From Crotophaga sulcirostris (Eukaryota; Chordata; Aves; Cuculiformes; Crotophagidae), in the NCBI GenBank assembly GCA_013397455.1, contig VYZB01000190.1:551220-615219 (forward strand): a stretch of DNA of 64,000 nt, read 5' to 3'. Below, piece by piece: positions 14,530 to 28,372 of this stretch (within the stretch, counting starts at the first letter, position 1; each line of letters opens with the position of its first letter). Position numbers and translations under genes: made by a program. The notes under the pieces were generated by a model that worked only from the letters and a program-made list of their open reading frames with translations, ran no database searches and was not told the origin of the DNA.

Positions 14530-14748
14530 GAGAGTCAGGTTGCACTCAGGATGCAAAAAAAACCGAGGGTAAAAAGCCAATTAATGGATTAAAGGGTAAG
14601 TATCCAAGTTCTGAAACAGAGGGGTGATAATATAGGCAGCTAGGGAGAGGATTAGAATAAAGAAGTGATAACAGTATTCAAGCTGAGAGGGAAGGCTGTC
14701 AAGAACTGAATGGGAAAAGAAGGTAAGACAATGAAAACAAAAACCTGT
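14530..14748 (+). repeat. Unclassified old interspersed repeat, copy A
   Basis: This segment aligns by eye with 44,858-45,070 in the same orientation. Shared landmarks in the same order are AAGCCAATTA, a GGxGTGATAAT block, GGAGAG(G)ATTAGAATA, AGAAGTG(A/C)TAA, AG(G)GA(A)GG and a final AAGACAA-ATGAAA. Identity looks like roughly two thirds to three quarters over the best 150 bases, with small indels. I see no coding frame, terminal inverted repeat or tRNA promoter boxes. Strand is given only relative to copy B. Confidence 0.65.
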
Positions 14749-14787
14749 CATTTAAAAAAAAACTGTGATGGTGAGAGCTCAGACACC

Positions 14788-14827
14788 AAAAAAAAAAAAA
14801 AAAGAAAAAAAAAAAAAAAGAAAAAAA
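14788..14827 (+). repeat. Poly(A) tract (A16 G A15 G A7)
   Basis: Three A runs of 16, 15 and 7 are separated by single G bases. The tract lies 40 bases downstream of copy A of the unclassified repeat, so it could be a decayed retroposon tail. It also lies in the contig where A runs appear inflated, so its true length is doubtful. Confidence 0.8.
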
Positions 14828-15923
14828 CCCCACAGTCTAGTTTCAGCTCCAAGTGTCCTGAAATCATTGCTGAAGGGCAGAGACAGATGGAATATTTGGC
14901 CATGACTATATGAAACCAAGTGAGTAACAAGACTTTGGACCAATTACCACATTCGGTTCCTCAGTGCTGTTTCTCTGAACTGCGTGCCACTAGGCAGTTG
15001 CTTGTCCCAAGTGTATAGAGCTGAGGATTTGCAACAAAAGATACAGTGGCTTTTTGTGGAACTCTTAGGAGGAAGTGTGGCATCTCTTTCCAGGGGTTTC
15101 ACAGTACCAAAGTTTACACTACAAATTTTTCGAATTCCCAGGTATGTCTTATCTTACTGTACAGTGTTAGCTTCTACATCATCTCTAACACTACCTGAAT
15201 CGTACTTGGAAAGTAGCCCTTTTTCCTTTAAAATACTACAGAAGATTACTAGGGAGGCTCAGGTCGGGACTAATTTGTTGGATTTTTTTCTTCCAGTCCT
15301 CTTTTGCGTCTTACTGTTTACACTTTACTGACCTGACAATATCTTGTTTTCTTCTTCTGTGTAATTTATTAACACTGTCCCATATTGTATATCTTAAATT
15401 TGCTAACTCTATACCATAGAGATAAATTATACCTGTCATGCCATATTTCTTCCAAGGGAAAGTTTAGGAGGACTTCAGTGTTGTAGAAATTAAGCAATAC
15501 TCTTAAGTGTCAGCAGGGTGGTTTTAATACAATCTGGATGAGACAAAAGTTAAGAAAAAAAAGCCAGAAACTTATTTAAGAAATTATGGCAGAGTACATC
15601 AGCAAAAAAAAACTGAACCCATTTGTTAAAGGAAATATATTTAATAAACAGAAGTGCTGCCTTTGGCTTTGAAATTTTAGATCCTTATGATGCTTCAATC
15701 AGTCTTAAAATCCATTTTTTCATGTATCCCATACTTTTCTCACTGAACGAGGAAAAAAAAAATTCTCATTATGTTGCATATAACCAACCACAGAATGATG
15801 AAAAAAAAAAAACAACCATCAAGGCTTGATTTTGCCTTAAGATACTGACATCTATCTTCTACTGATGTCAGTGACCCAAGGTCAAAACTAAGCCATAATT
15901 GTCAGGCTAAAATGTCTAATGAT

Positions 15924-16001
15924 AAAAGCACAGGACTGGAAGTTGGAAATGGCTGTGGATTAACACCGCCTTGTTCTGCCTCAGTATCAGGCTATAAAAT
16001 G
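15924..16001 (+). mobile_element. MIR-like SINE fragment
   Basis: Starts AGCACAGGACTGGAAGT and, after a degenerate middle, ends TGCCTCAGTATC then CTATAAAATGAC. This order matches the 5' body and the TGCCTCAGTTT...TAAAATG end of MIR-type SINEs, but the conserved core between them is missing or eroded. It is short and diverged, and could be chance similarity. Upstream at 15,825-15,880 the words GATTTTGCC and GATGTCAGTG hint at a further old repeat. Confidence 0.4.
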
Positions 16002-19000
16002 ACATTTATGGATTTTCCAGAAAATAAAAGATTCTTTCACTAAGGACAGCTAAGCAAAAAAAAGGTCAAGAATTTACATGGAACTGGGACAGCAGCAGAA
16101 ATCAGTTGTCAAAACTGGGATGCCCATATCCCAAGCAAATCACCTGAAAACTGGGCTAGAGGTCAACTACTGTTTCACCATGCCTGTTGGACTACTCCAT
16201 TTGTAAAAAAAAAGACATAGTTACATATTAATCTTGAGAAGCAGTTTAACATAAGCCAGCAGATTTTATACCAAGGCAGATAGGAACCATGGAGCAATTC
16301 ATTAATACAGGACTACACCGAAACGAAGAAGAGAGACAAGTGGAGGTAAAGGGATGAAGGGGGGAAGAAGAAGATAGAAGACATGGATGAACAGTTGGGA
16401 GGGCAGCTTCTTAAACTGCTGCACATCGTTATGCCACAAAAATCTGATCACATCCTGCTATTTTTTAAGACAGAAGAAGACTGAAACAAAATTCAGTGTA
16501 ACTTTTGTCAAACAAATGCACTGAGTGCTTAGATTCTGAGGATGACAACATAGTAACAAAAAGACCACAATTATATTTCTGTGCCTAATAAATTTGGTCA
16601 GTATCAAAAAAAATTTATGGAGCCTAAGTTATTTGTTCCCTTTCTAAAATTTCTTCCATTTTATATCAGTACTATCTGACCAGTTCTCACTATCACTGGA
16701 AGTATAATCTGGTAGACATCATCTTAGAACATTTTCTGTTCTTGACCTTTTCCAGACACAGGGTACTTCTCTTTTATTACACATTACCAATATTCATTTT
16801 ATTTTCCATGAAGGCAAAAAGTCCAGTTCACACCTTCATAGTCTCTCACCTTGATGCTATCTCCCCATCCCCTTCAGATTTCTTCCCTCACTACGCTTCA
16901 ATTCCTTTCCTACCTATTGATCCTACCACAGTGCTTTGGTAGTACTTTGAATTGGGCAATATTGCCTGTTCCTCTCACAACCTAGACAACTGCAAGTGGT
17001 ACTGGCTTTTCAATGCCCACATGCTTCAGAGTATGTGTTTGCTAAGGTACTGAATAAAAAAAATAAGATACCCATATTTTAAAACATTTAAAAAACCATA
17101 CACACAAAAAAACACTCTCACCACACATACCGATCACTAACCAGAAACTCTCACAAAAAAAAATGAGATAACTTTTCTGAGAAACAGCGATATTCTTGTA
17201 TTAGCATGTAGCCCTATCAGTAAGGAGCAAATATCCTCCTACCTCGTTCCCCCTGGAAAAGTTACAAGATTCTGAAAAATTTCTGCACAATCTTTTTTAC
17301 TTCCTCAAGCAAGCAGTTAATATCTTTTTTTTAAGAATTCTGTTCAAGTGTAACCTTATGAAGAGCCTGCTAAAGTACTGGGCTTAATATCAGCCAACAT
17401 CTGGGCATAGAAAAATGGAAAATCTTACTATATTAAAGTAGTTAGATACATCACTTTAATGAGTTTTACCGAAATCCCAGGGTATACAGTAAAATATGCT
17501 TTCCCAAAAAAAGGGAATACTTGGTTCCCAATTTGGAATCTGCTTTGCGGTTGTAATAAACTGGCTTTCTGGAAAGCTTCAGTGCTAAAGAGGGCCTTAA
17601 GAAGCTTAACTGAAATTATCTCTAGAGTAAAATGTGTTAACATTGACAAAATTGGGTGATTTTCTGTCCCATATTTGGAATAATTTATAAGAAACTTCAT
17701 TTAAATGCAGAGATTAATCAAAGATTATTTTCTTCTTTAAAGTAAACAAAGTTTTCTCAGTCTTAAAGTGCTCTGAGAGATATAAAATTGTTTAAAAATT
17801 AACTGAAAAATAGGGAAAGCTATGTTTAATTATTATTTTTTACTATGTCACTACAAAATGTGAGTATAACAAGATTTAACTTTAATTCAATATATTATGA
17901 TTTTAAAAAAAACACAAAGAAATGCTCTTTTCAAAAAAACAGTATTTTGATAATAAAAAAAAGTAAAAAAGTAAAAAAACAACTCTCTGGACATTCTTCT
18001 TTGCAAAAAAAATTTCCAAAAAAAAAAGTGAAAGCCTCACATTTTATAAATTGGAAAAAAAATTAAAAAAAACTCAGAAATTATTTGGTGTTAAAATGAC
18101 ATGTTAAAAAAATGTCAGGTATGACCCAACTGAAGCAAATTCAGCTGGAGTTGACAGCTTCCAGAATCTGTTCAGAGACTGTATGATATGAATGATCACG
18201 TGAGAAAAAAAAATCGAAACAGAAGTTCTGAACTCAAATGCCAAGAATTATCAAAAAAAAAATAAGCTTACAAATAGTATTAAATGTAAGACACTTGCTA
18301 GAGTCAAAAAAAAGTCAATAGCACTTCCCCAAAGCAATATTATCTGGCCTTAAGCAAAAAAATTGAATCGTCCTCTCTCTTAACGACTATTTTACCCTAA
18401 ATTTCAAAAATTTTAAGGCCTAAAATGATAGAATATGAGACTTCTCCAACAATTTACAGGAAAGGGCCTTGCATTGTCTGATGTTAACATCAGAAGTCAA
18501 AATTATCCAAATGCCTGATGACTGATCATTGACAGATGGCTTACAGATGTGTTAGGAAGGTAAAATGCCATAGGACACTCGGGAGATTACAGTAAGCATC
18601 TGGAACTGATAAATCTGGAAATGAGTTTGTGCCAGAAAAACATTCTTTAGAAGGCCACTGAAAGATCTCACAAGAGCAAGTTTATACAAAACTTAATACA
18701 GCAGGCTCTTGTCTTGACGGAGCTTTAATCATTACTGCTTAAAGATTGAAACTATATTCTGGAGCCACCTATTTCTCTTCAACTGTCTCAAAGATATCTG
18801 AGTTGACTAGGCTTCTTTTAGACATTATAGTGAAGTTTATGTAGTTGGGAGCTTCAAAAAAAAAGATCTCAGTACACTTACAGTGTAAAATATCTGTCTA
18901 AGAGGCCTGAAAGTACCTCAGTTGCAGCTGTGATTATTTCCTCGCCTCCCCACTCAATGTTTAAGAAAGAAACCTCTACAGTACACAAGGATCATAAGAA

Positions 19001-22000
19001 ATTTTAAAAAAAGAATATAGAATAAAATATAGCCAGCCACCAAAGGTAGATAATGCAGTCTTAAATTTAATGCTATCTTTGTTAAGGTATCTATCTGATT
19101 TTTCTGGAGAAAGAAAGAGAGTAGTTCTCTCTCATCCAGACTAGTGAAGAAACTGGCAGAGTGCCACAGCAAATTACCGATGAGGTTGGAGAAGATGGGA
19201 AGTAGAAATAAAGCTGTACAGGGGAGAAGGAACTAGTTATACAAGACAAAAACATATTATAGTTACAGATTTACCCCTTGTCTGGGATGTTACTGCTAAC
19301 ATTTTAAAAAAATCATTCTTGAGATCCACCTTGTTTAATGAGAAAAAAAAATCAGAAAAAAATAATGGAATATGCAGATGACATTGTTGGGAGATATTTT
19401 TCCATAAAAAAAATTATAATATCATGGGGGGAAAAAAAAGAACAAAAAACCCCCAAAAAAAACCAAAAAACAACAACAAACACAAAACCCAGAAGATCTC
19501 TAGGAAAAAAAAAATGGAAATGGGGTGACATTTAACTGTTCAGAATGCAAGGTCAAAAAAAAACAGATTCATGAGAATTTTTCCATTAAATTTGGAGCTC
19601 ATAAAAAAAAAACAACATAGGAAGAAAACTACAATGTCATCTTTTGATCTTTTGAAAAAAAAATTTAACAAAGATGAGCAGTAAAACATGGCTATGAAAA
19701 AAAAAAAAAAAACAACTCCAAAAATACCAAACCAAACACTACCCAAAAAGCGCCGATAAGTTAACTGGACCATGCTCTAAAATAGAGCATTTGGTTCTCA
19801 TCATGAAAAAAAAATCAAGATGGGTCTGAAGTAACAGAGATGCTGAGAACATCTACTAGTTTGATCAGAATAGTACAAGTCTCATGAGAGAAAACTACAA
19901 CATTGACTTTCTTTTAAGTAACACAGTAGAGTCTGAAGGGTGATAACTGGTCTCATTAGGAAGGAATATATCTGAAAAGGCAAAGCAGCACCTAAGATGA
20001 GCGTACAAGAGTAAAGGAAAATGCACTGGCTATGAATAAGATCAAGTTGGAAACTGGGGAAAAAAATCTCATGTGGAATGAAGTTCTGATAGCAGTTTCC
20101 CAATAAGACCAGTCTTTTTAAAGTCACAGAAAGGATTAAATATTCCATTTGTTTCTAATAGCAAAAGAATGGATCATGACTCCAGAAGTCCCTTCAGTCA
20201 GGAGAAGCCTTCTGAAAGCAGTGTAAGCCGAAGACCAAACAGCTTGCCATTTATGCAAAAACTGTTCAAACAACTTATTTAACAGTTAGGGGTATTTTGC
20301 AACATATGTTGTCTGTATGCACATGTGGCTGAAAGCACATATACCTAATTTTTAAGTCTGAGCACTACCATGTAAGCACACCTGTTCTTCACTCCTGTGT
20401 ATAGTACATGACAAATAAAGCAGCAGGATATATCACTGTTTCTTTCAGTTAAAATAATAGTAAGACTCCAACAAATTGGGCAATGGGAGTAGATTTTGAT
20501 GCATCTTGGGGCAGTTTATCTCAAAGAATATTCAGTTAGTGTTAAGCACATTTTCCTTTTTCTGCAAAGTATTGTTAGTCTGCACATTTCTATTGTTGTA
20601 TTGCAAAAAAAACTAACTCCCACAGATCATCAGAGGAAGACTCGGAGAGAAAAGGAAAAAAAGGAATGGGCAACTGTCCAAATCAAAGGTCACAGACAGA
20701 AGTCTAAAAAAATCTACAGACAACAAAATGAGAACTTCCCTCAAAGATGCTGTTTAGATGATCTTTGAGAGTTTGACCAAACCATGGCAAGTGTCTTCAT
20801 CTTGGCTCTGACAACTGCAGGCCCTAGTACAAAAAGTTATTTCATAAAACTCAGAAAAAAAACCCAAAAATAGGTTGGCTTTGAAAGGTAATATTTCTCA
20901 AGGTCTTCTGCACTTTTTTTCCCCCTGGATCACAGGAGCAACACTGAATCACCCAATATTGCAGAAATTCACTTCAAGAATACAGTCCTGAATTTCCCAC
21001 TCATGATCCAATCAGCTGAAATGGCGTAAGCCATCCATCTAAGTAGATCTTATAGAAAAAAAAACATTGATAAGCTTATATGGTGCCACTTAAACCATTT
21101 CTTCAGACTCACTGTCTCCTGATACAAGACAGGCAAATAAGCAATTCAAGACTTTCAACGTTCATAAGGCCCAGAGGCGCTTCTATTGTTGTTGTTGACT
21201 TTGCAAAAAAAATAAAACCTTTTTCCTTCCAAAACATGGAGACATCTCTCCACTCCTCAAAATCAAAAGAGAAGCCACCAACTGCTGCAGTAGATATTAA
21301 TGACGAAGTATAACATTTTCGTGACTAAGATTAAGTCAGCAATTACAAAACTTCAAGGCACACAGTATCCCACATCCAGAAAATATCTCATTTGCTTTGC
21401 TAAATAAGTCTCAAACTTGGACAGAGAGGACTGAGTCAGTAAAAACAGAGTCATAGCTTCTGGCACACCTTCAAAGGTACTGGTTAGAAAGCAGCAAATG
21501 AATAGAAGTTAGAGTTGTAGCATTTCATTTGCACTGAAATTGTCAATGATTGTACTTCATTTCTGTCTAGCCATTCATGAGTAGGAGCACAAATAGAATA
21601 TGACAAGCCAAAAAGAACCCTGAAGTCTAGGATCAAGATTTGGAGGAACCTGCTGAGTTTTATGCAAAATAAAAGAGCAATTGAAAAAAAAACAAAGAGC
21701 AATTTAAAAAAAAAAATGATAAGTGTCTTCAGTGACCTGGACGTATATGTATAAGAAAAAAACCTGAAGTGCCAGATCAAAATATGAAGGAGGAAGAGGA
21801 GCAGTCTGTGCTACTCACTTTGTTACCAATCAAATTGCAATTTGTATAAGCTCTGATACCTCATTTGCCAGCAGCTAGTAAGTTGCCTAAGTAGCTGAAG
21901 GTATATACTTCAAGGAAAAAAAAAAAGGAAAACTACGTAATAGAACTCCAGGAGAGAGGTGAAATGTAGACTTACAGATCTTAACAGAAATAATAAATGT

Positions 22001-23745
22001 GTGGGTAAAGATGTCAGAGTCACTTCCCACAGCCAGATAACTGTGACTGAAGGCACAGATGAAATTGGTGGCAAATCAGAAGAAATGTCTAGCAATGTAA
22101 ACAGTTCCTAGTATAAAGCAGAGTATATTCTAGAAATGGAAGACCATCCAAAAAAAAAAAAATATTTTGAAAATTCAAAGGAACTAAACATTTATTTGGT
22201 GAAGTAAAAAAACTAAGCTTTTCTTGTCCTCTGACTTCTCATTAAACTGTATCACAAAAAAAAGGAAATTCAAAAGTATGTTTCATGAGACTCTGCTCCT
22301 CATCCCCTTGAGGATGAAAGTTCAAAGAATGCAAAGAATAAAAAGACATTAGAGAAAAAGCCTTTGCGAGGCTGTACGTGGGGCCTTGGTCTCTTACCCT
22401 ATTCACTGAGCTGTAAGACACCCTTTTTTCTGGCTGGAAGAAAAAGGCAAGGTTGGACACCACCCAAATGCTCAATACTACTCAGATCTGAGACAGATCT
22501 AACTGATTTACCTCTTCTGCCTCTCTCTCTTCTTAGGGATTTAGATCCCTAAAAATTTTCAAGAGAGAAGCTTCTCTCTGAGATAATAAAGACTACTAGT
22601 ATAGAGGTAAAATTTCCTACTATTTATGAGGCATATATTGAGAAATTCATCAAGGAAAAAAAGAAAGGGAGAAAAAGTTTTAAAAAGAGAGACACAGTCA
22701 AAAGAAGATTTAAAACATTCCAGAAAAAAACTTTACAGGATAAACACAAGGCCAGAAAAAAACAGGACATGATTTAAACCCAAGCTGCATTGCCACGTGT
22801 TCCCCAAAAAAACATGTGTTCTGTCCATTGAATGAGCATGGGCAGAGATGCACCAGATGGGTAATGCTAAACAAAAGAGGCTCATTCACACCCACAACAG
22901 GAAGAAAAAAAAAGGAAGTCACCCACATCAAAAAAAAAAAAAAAGCAATCATTTGAAAAAAAATGCAATCATAAGTACAGTTATATAAAAATCAATTTTA
23001 AATATAAAAAAAAAATTAAATTCTAGATGGTAGTAGTGTTAAGACAAAAGTAGCAAAAAAAATATAAACAACAGGAATAATATTTGAGATGACAAATCAC
23101 CTTACAAAAAAAGGGAGACAATTTCTGGTAATTCAGAAACTGACTTAAGAGATCAGAAAGAATGCATACTGTCCAAACAAAGTGGAAAGCCCTTAAATTC
23201 CCTCAAAAAAAAGAAGAAAACAGTCAATAAATAGTGCAACAAATTAGAAGGAGATTCTAAAGCTGAGAGAGATGTCAATATAATAGAATAAGAGCAGAGA
23301 CAGATAAAAAAATAATTATGGATAAAATTTTGTGCTGTGCTTTTAAACTCAACTGAAAAAAAGCAAGGCAAAATAAAACAAGGCAAAAAGAATGAGATCT
23401 AAATTTAAAAAAAATGTTATTGATTCCACTACCAATATCTCTTTTCATAACAGAAGTGACACCAACTTAATCTTCAAAGTCAATCTGGGGTCCACAGAAC
23501 TCAAAAGTGTTACATAGGTACTTTACAGATATAAATTTTTTTACTCTTTTTAATATCTGTGGTCCAAGCTTTTGGTTAGTGAACTATACAGTCTGTTCAT
23601 GTAAAAGAAAGGTATGTATGGAATTTCAGTATTTGTCTCAGTAAATTCCAACTAATTTTAAAACCTTCCACATATGTTGGGAAATGCAGATATACGAGTA
23701 TCTTTTAGCATATGTCAAAATTATTTTCCATGATTACTACTTAGT
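16002..23745. other. AT-rich noncoding DNA with dense A runs
   Basis: No gene or repeat family is recognised. The densest A-run inflation in the window lies at about 17.9-18.4 kb and 19.3-19.8 kb. At 19,432-19,494 it forms an A/C-rich low-complexity tract. Open frames here (for example 17,845-18,066) are rich in Lys because of the A runs and should not be read as genes. Confidence 0.5.
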
Positions 23746-23826
23746 AAGCCTTGGGTCAAATTTTCCTTTCACTTACACCAGTGAAATGAGACTTGAGTAA
23801 AGTTTCTTTGCTGTCTCCAAGACAAG
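23746..23826. repeat. Possible ancient interspersed repeat fragment
   Basis: The words GGGTCAAATTTTCC and ACTTACACCAGTGAAATGAG occur in the order seen in an old dispersed repeat of sauropsid genomes whose family name I cannot assign. The match is short, and chance similarity is possible. Confidence 0.25.
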
Positions 23827-26800
23827 AATGTTGCTCCCAGACTTTTCATTAAGTGCTGTGTTTAGAAAAATAAGACAGCATGTCAGACCGTATTAATGTA
23901 GCTACCTCTGACAGAACTGTAGCCATTTACACAAAATCAGAATCTAGCCTACTACTGTAGATTAATTGTGAATTTTTAAGTAATGCCATCAGATGGGAAT
24001 AAAATCCCTTCTGCTGTTACTTCTGTCATCATGAACAGAGTACAGGACTTCCCGCCCATCTTTCTGCTGTAATTTTAAATAATCTTTTTGGTTCCATATG
24101 ATGTATTAGTTCCCTTAAATATCCCTGAAAATGTCACACTATAACGCAAGTGCTGGAAGTCCTTTACAAAAGTTAGTGTTCATATTGCCTGAGAGTTTAG
24201 AATTTAAAAAAAGTGGAAAGTGAATAATATTTGAATACACAATGCAATATAAAATAAAAAAATATAAAACTAACATATAAAATGGCTATTGAAACAGGTA
24301 CATACAAAAAAACATATATTTCAACAAGAATTTTACATCTGGTTATAATGTAGCCAAAAAAATACTGAAATATATTGTTTTATATGCACCATCATATAGA
24401 TTTCTACACCTAAGTTCTCCTCGTAAATTTGGAAGGACCCGTATGAAATTCATACAAAAAAAATATAAGTGCTTTGTGTTTCCATTTGATCTTTAAGCTT
24501 TCATAAAAAAAAACATATATTAGATACAAAAATGCTTTATTTCTTCTCCCCTTAAAAAAAAAAATTCCATTGTCATTCTTCATTGTTGTTCCAAAATCTC
24601 CTTATTCCATTTGGCCACAGCTCAAAAATGCATGCACATATACATACAGATACAGAAACATAGCTTGACATAAAATGGCTTTGGAAATCAGTGTGTAAGG
24701 CATTTCTAGGCAAGCACAGCTAAGCATGCAGTCTATGAAGTTTCACAGTGACAGCACTAATACAACATCATGAGCTTTACAGGAGTGTCCACTGCCTCCT
24801 TAACATCCCTGTCCTCAGGACAGAGGACAACTCCCAGCCCAGTCTTTTCCTGCCTGGTGCCATCTCTTTGTCATCATCTCCTCTTCTTGGCTCTATCCTG
24901 CTTGCACATCAAACTGCAGCTTGTGTTTCTGCAACTGGATCACACTGGGCAAGCCTGGAGGAGTAAGAGTGAGCTGTAACCATCTCAACAGAGATGTTCA
25001 CATTGAGGGTTTCTTCTCTACTTAGCCGCTTGTGTGCACAAAACTTGCAGAAACCTCCAACTTTTAAGATTTCCAACCCTCCATCAAAATGCCCAGTAGC
25101 TGAACAGACTATTTAGCAGCAGGCTAATGGAAAGCATCTTTAAGAAACAAAGCTAAAACCAGCAATACCAAATATTCCAGGGACTGCACACATTTCAGGT
25201 AGCAATGCTATTCTTGTTTATACTCTTTGTTCATGTCTTGCCCTTTGCCAGTGTAGACAATCACCAGAAGAGAGTTTATCAGAGAAAATTAGTGCTGCAG
25301 CAGTGCGACAAGGAAAAACACTTCATTTCAGCTACAGATCTCAGCTGATCCCTTGCAACTGCAAATCATCACCTTGTTGTTGCCTAGACCTGCATTTTTC
25401 CTATCAAAAAAATTTCTCTCCCAAACACTCAGAGCTGTGTATCTCATGTTATCTCAAAAAAAGTATAAACCTCCCCCCCTCAACTAATGACCCTGTAGGA
25501 ACCACTTCATCTTTCTCAGCTGTGTGACAGTGCAGACAAAAGAGCAGCTGTCCACCTTGGACACTCACAGCTCATAGCAGCACCATTTCTAAGGAAGTCC
25601 TTAAACACAAAATATTTAGGTTAACCCACTACTGAGGACAAAAAGAAAACATGCTAAAAAAAAGAACAAACAGCTGTTCAGCACTTGGTACACCAATTCT
25701 TTTAGAAAAAAAACTGAGAAAGACAATGTGTATGTATACTACAGAAAATAACAAAAAAAAAACTTTCCTATGCATTTTAAAAATGCAGGCACTTACTTTC
25801 ATTTCAAAAAAAGCCCAACTATAAGAATGGGTGGAAGGAAGTGGGAAGTGTCTTTTCCTTTAACTCTTGTCATGTATAAACACAAAAAAAGAGTATCTGA
25901 AAAAAACTCAAATTTAGCAAATTACAGGACTACAGCATGTTCAGCTTTGCAGTGCATTGAAAATTAAGCTCTGTAAGGTTCACACATTACCTCTAACCTT
26001 AGTTTAAAGATAATGAAAGGTTAGGGAGGAGGCAGAGATAAGGGTTTTTTTTTCTCCTAGCTAGGTAAAAAGAAAAAAACAAACATGATGGTTGCAAAAA
26101 AACCTGTATTCCACAACAAGTCCTTAAAACTCCCATGTGCTACATCAGCAGCAGTACATCCTCGATTTTTATTGTAATCTTGTGGCTTTTTATTTGTAAC
26201 TTATATGAAAAGAATCACATTGATTGGGGCAGATTTAACTCGGTAAAACCTATTCTACTGAGATTGTCTGTGCTAGGTGATTTTATCAAGTTCTCTTTTG
26301 GTTTCATTTTCTTCCTCATCCCTATCCCCAGGGGAGATTGCAGCCCAGCTTGCAGAGCAAATTGCCCTAAATTGAGTTCTTTCTCTGCCATATACAGGCC
26401 TGCCTTTGGCTCCTCAGCTTGAAAACTTTATGCATTCTTATTTTTCTCCATCTTCCTTAACATCCCCCTTCTCTTTCCAATTAAAATGGAGAAGTTTGCA
26501 CCGATACCTGCTCCCAATTAAATGAATACTGCATTACCAGCCACACTCTCCAGATCTCCTTTACCCTCCCTTCATTAGCCCTATTCCTCTGAGGTTTCCT
26601 GGCTGTCTGCCAGGGACTTATGGCAAGAATTCAAAATCCTGTACACTTTATCCCCTAAAAATCATTCTTGAATTTAAGCAGCCTGCTCCTTGGGTCCAGC
26701 ATAAGAGATGCTAGTAACTGATTCAAAGGGGAGGGGAGAAAAGAAAGAAAATGATTTATTTAAAAGGTTAAAAAGCTCCCATAAAAGAAGCTAAGCTAAA

Positions 26801-27730
26801 AGAGGTTAAACTTCCGGGCTAATTGGCTTCCGTTTCCTTTTAAAAACCCTTTCTGGAAGACAACAAATGACAGGAAGGTGTTCCTGTTTTATTTAAGAGT
26901 ATTCATGCCTACAGAAAACGCATCATTCTCTTAACACCTCAGGCATGTTGACTGCTGCTCACTCAAATTACACACCCAGCACAGAAAAAAACCTAGGGAG
27001 TTAGAGGCTTAAGCAGCTGGGTTGTTGGGGGTTTTTAGGCCTTTTTTAAAAAATCACCATCTAATTTTCCAACAAATGTGAGCACTGCAGTACCATGGCA
27101 TCAGCCACTCTCATCTGACACTTAAAATAACTAACATCATGTCAAGCTGTCAGCAACGATAGCCATATTGGCAAGTCTGAAATAGCAGAGGGAAGCACTG
27201 TATCCTCACATTACTACTTAAAACTATATAAACTCTCCTCATAGATCATGCAAGTTTGCTGCATTTATCGAACAATCATTTTTCAAATGGCTCAGCATAA
27301 TTCAGTAGCTGAAGGGCCTTGTGTGGAACTGTAGTTTTTCTTGTGACCTGATTTGAAACAGTCATTTAAACCTTTTAAAGCAAAAATTCTGATATTAACG
27401 GTCTGATGCTCAGTGACTGCTTGACTCAAAATCATACTCCCAAACCAAACAGGTCTCCTTTCCTGTGGACTCTGGAAGAAGCTTTTATCTTTTAAAATGC
27501 TACAGTACTTTTGTTGCATTGTGCTAGTCTTCACAGAAGTTTCGCAGCAGAGAATTTTAGCAACCTGAATACCTTCAAATGGATTTACCTTCTCCAGTAA
27601 AGCCAGGGAAAACACAGGGTTTGCAGCATGTTTGTTTGTAGCATGTTGTAGCATATTTGTTGGCCATTTCTCACAAGCCACAGCTTCCCAGGTAATATTT
27701 AGTTGGAGAGAATAGATCGTAGGAGGTAAG
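23827..27730. other. Noncoding DNA, partly of higher complexity
   Basis: No coding exon is recognised. The part from about 24.7 to 25.6 kb is richer in C and G. It contains two overlapping plus-strand frames (24,748-24,966 and 24,770-24,979) of about 70 codons with no recognisable domain. The part from about 26.45 to 27.25 kb is nearly free of A runs and low-complexity DNA and would be a reasonable place to look for a conserved noncoding element, but conservation cannot be judged from one sequence. Confidence 0.4.
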
Positions 27731-27780
27731 GTGTGTGTGCATGTGAGTGTGTATATGTCTGTGTGTGTGGCAAGGGGGGG
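27731..27780. repeat. (TG)n microsatellite, imperfect
   Basis: GTGTGTGTGC, GTGAGTGTGT and GTCTGTGTGTGTGG follow in series and end in CAAGGGGGGGG. This is a simple alternating purine-pyrimidine repeat with interruptions. Confidence 0.85.
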
Positions 27781-28346
27781 GTTAACAGTCTGCTATTAAG
27801 GATTTCAGTGACTTGCAGGCTACAGATTTAACTTTCTCCATCTCTTCATTTTTCAGTAAGTATTTCTTGACGTAGGATGATCCTGCCTAATGAAAGCAAT
27901 CTCTGTGGAAAATTCTTTAAAAGTGAAGGAGGAAAATCATCTCCTATTTGTGGGAGCAGCTACTTATCTTGCTTTTCCCCCATTATTAAATCTTTCCTTA
28001 CTAATAAAAAAATCTCATTCTCTTTTACAGATGGAAACAGAAAAGGGTATTGTAAAAAAAAAAACTAATTGTAAAAATAGTAAACAGTACAATATTTAGG
28101 ACTTCTAAATCTTTCTGTAAGATCTTACTGCATTTACTCAAGTCATGTCCAGAAGAAAAAAACAACACTCCTTTCCTTCCCTTGCAGACAGGTAAAAAGC
28201 ATCAAAAAAAAACAGGATCAGAACTAATACACAATTTTTAGAGCCAAATAAAGGAAAAAAAAAACTAGCCACTATGCAAAAATATAAAATACATACATAG
28301 TGCTCAAAAAAACCTAAACAATACATTTTACAAAGTTAATAAAATA

Positions 28347-28372
28347 NNNNNNNNNNNNNNNNNNNNNNNNNN
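28347..28372. other. Assembly gap (26 N)
   Basis: Twenty-six unresolved bases join two contigs. The frequency of long A runs drops sharply after this point, which suggests that the two sides differ in sequence source or consensus quality. Confidence 0.98.

Noticed and set aside
14710..14913. Lysine-rich frame resembling a basic nuclear peptide
   Set aside because: The lysines come from the poly(A) tract at 14,788-14,827 and not from a coding sequence.
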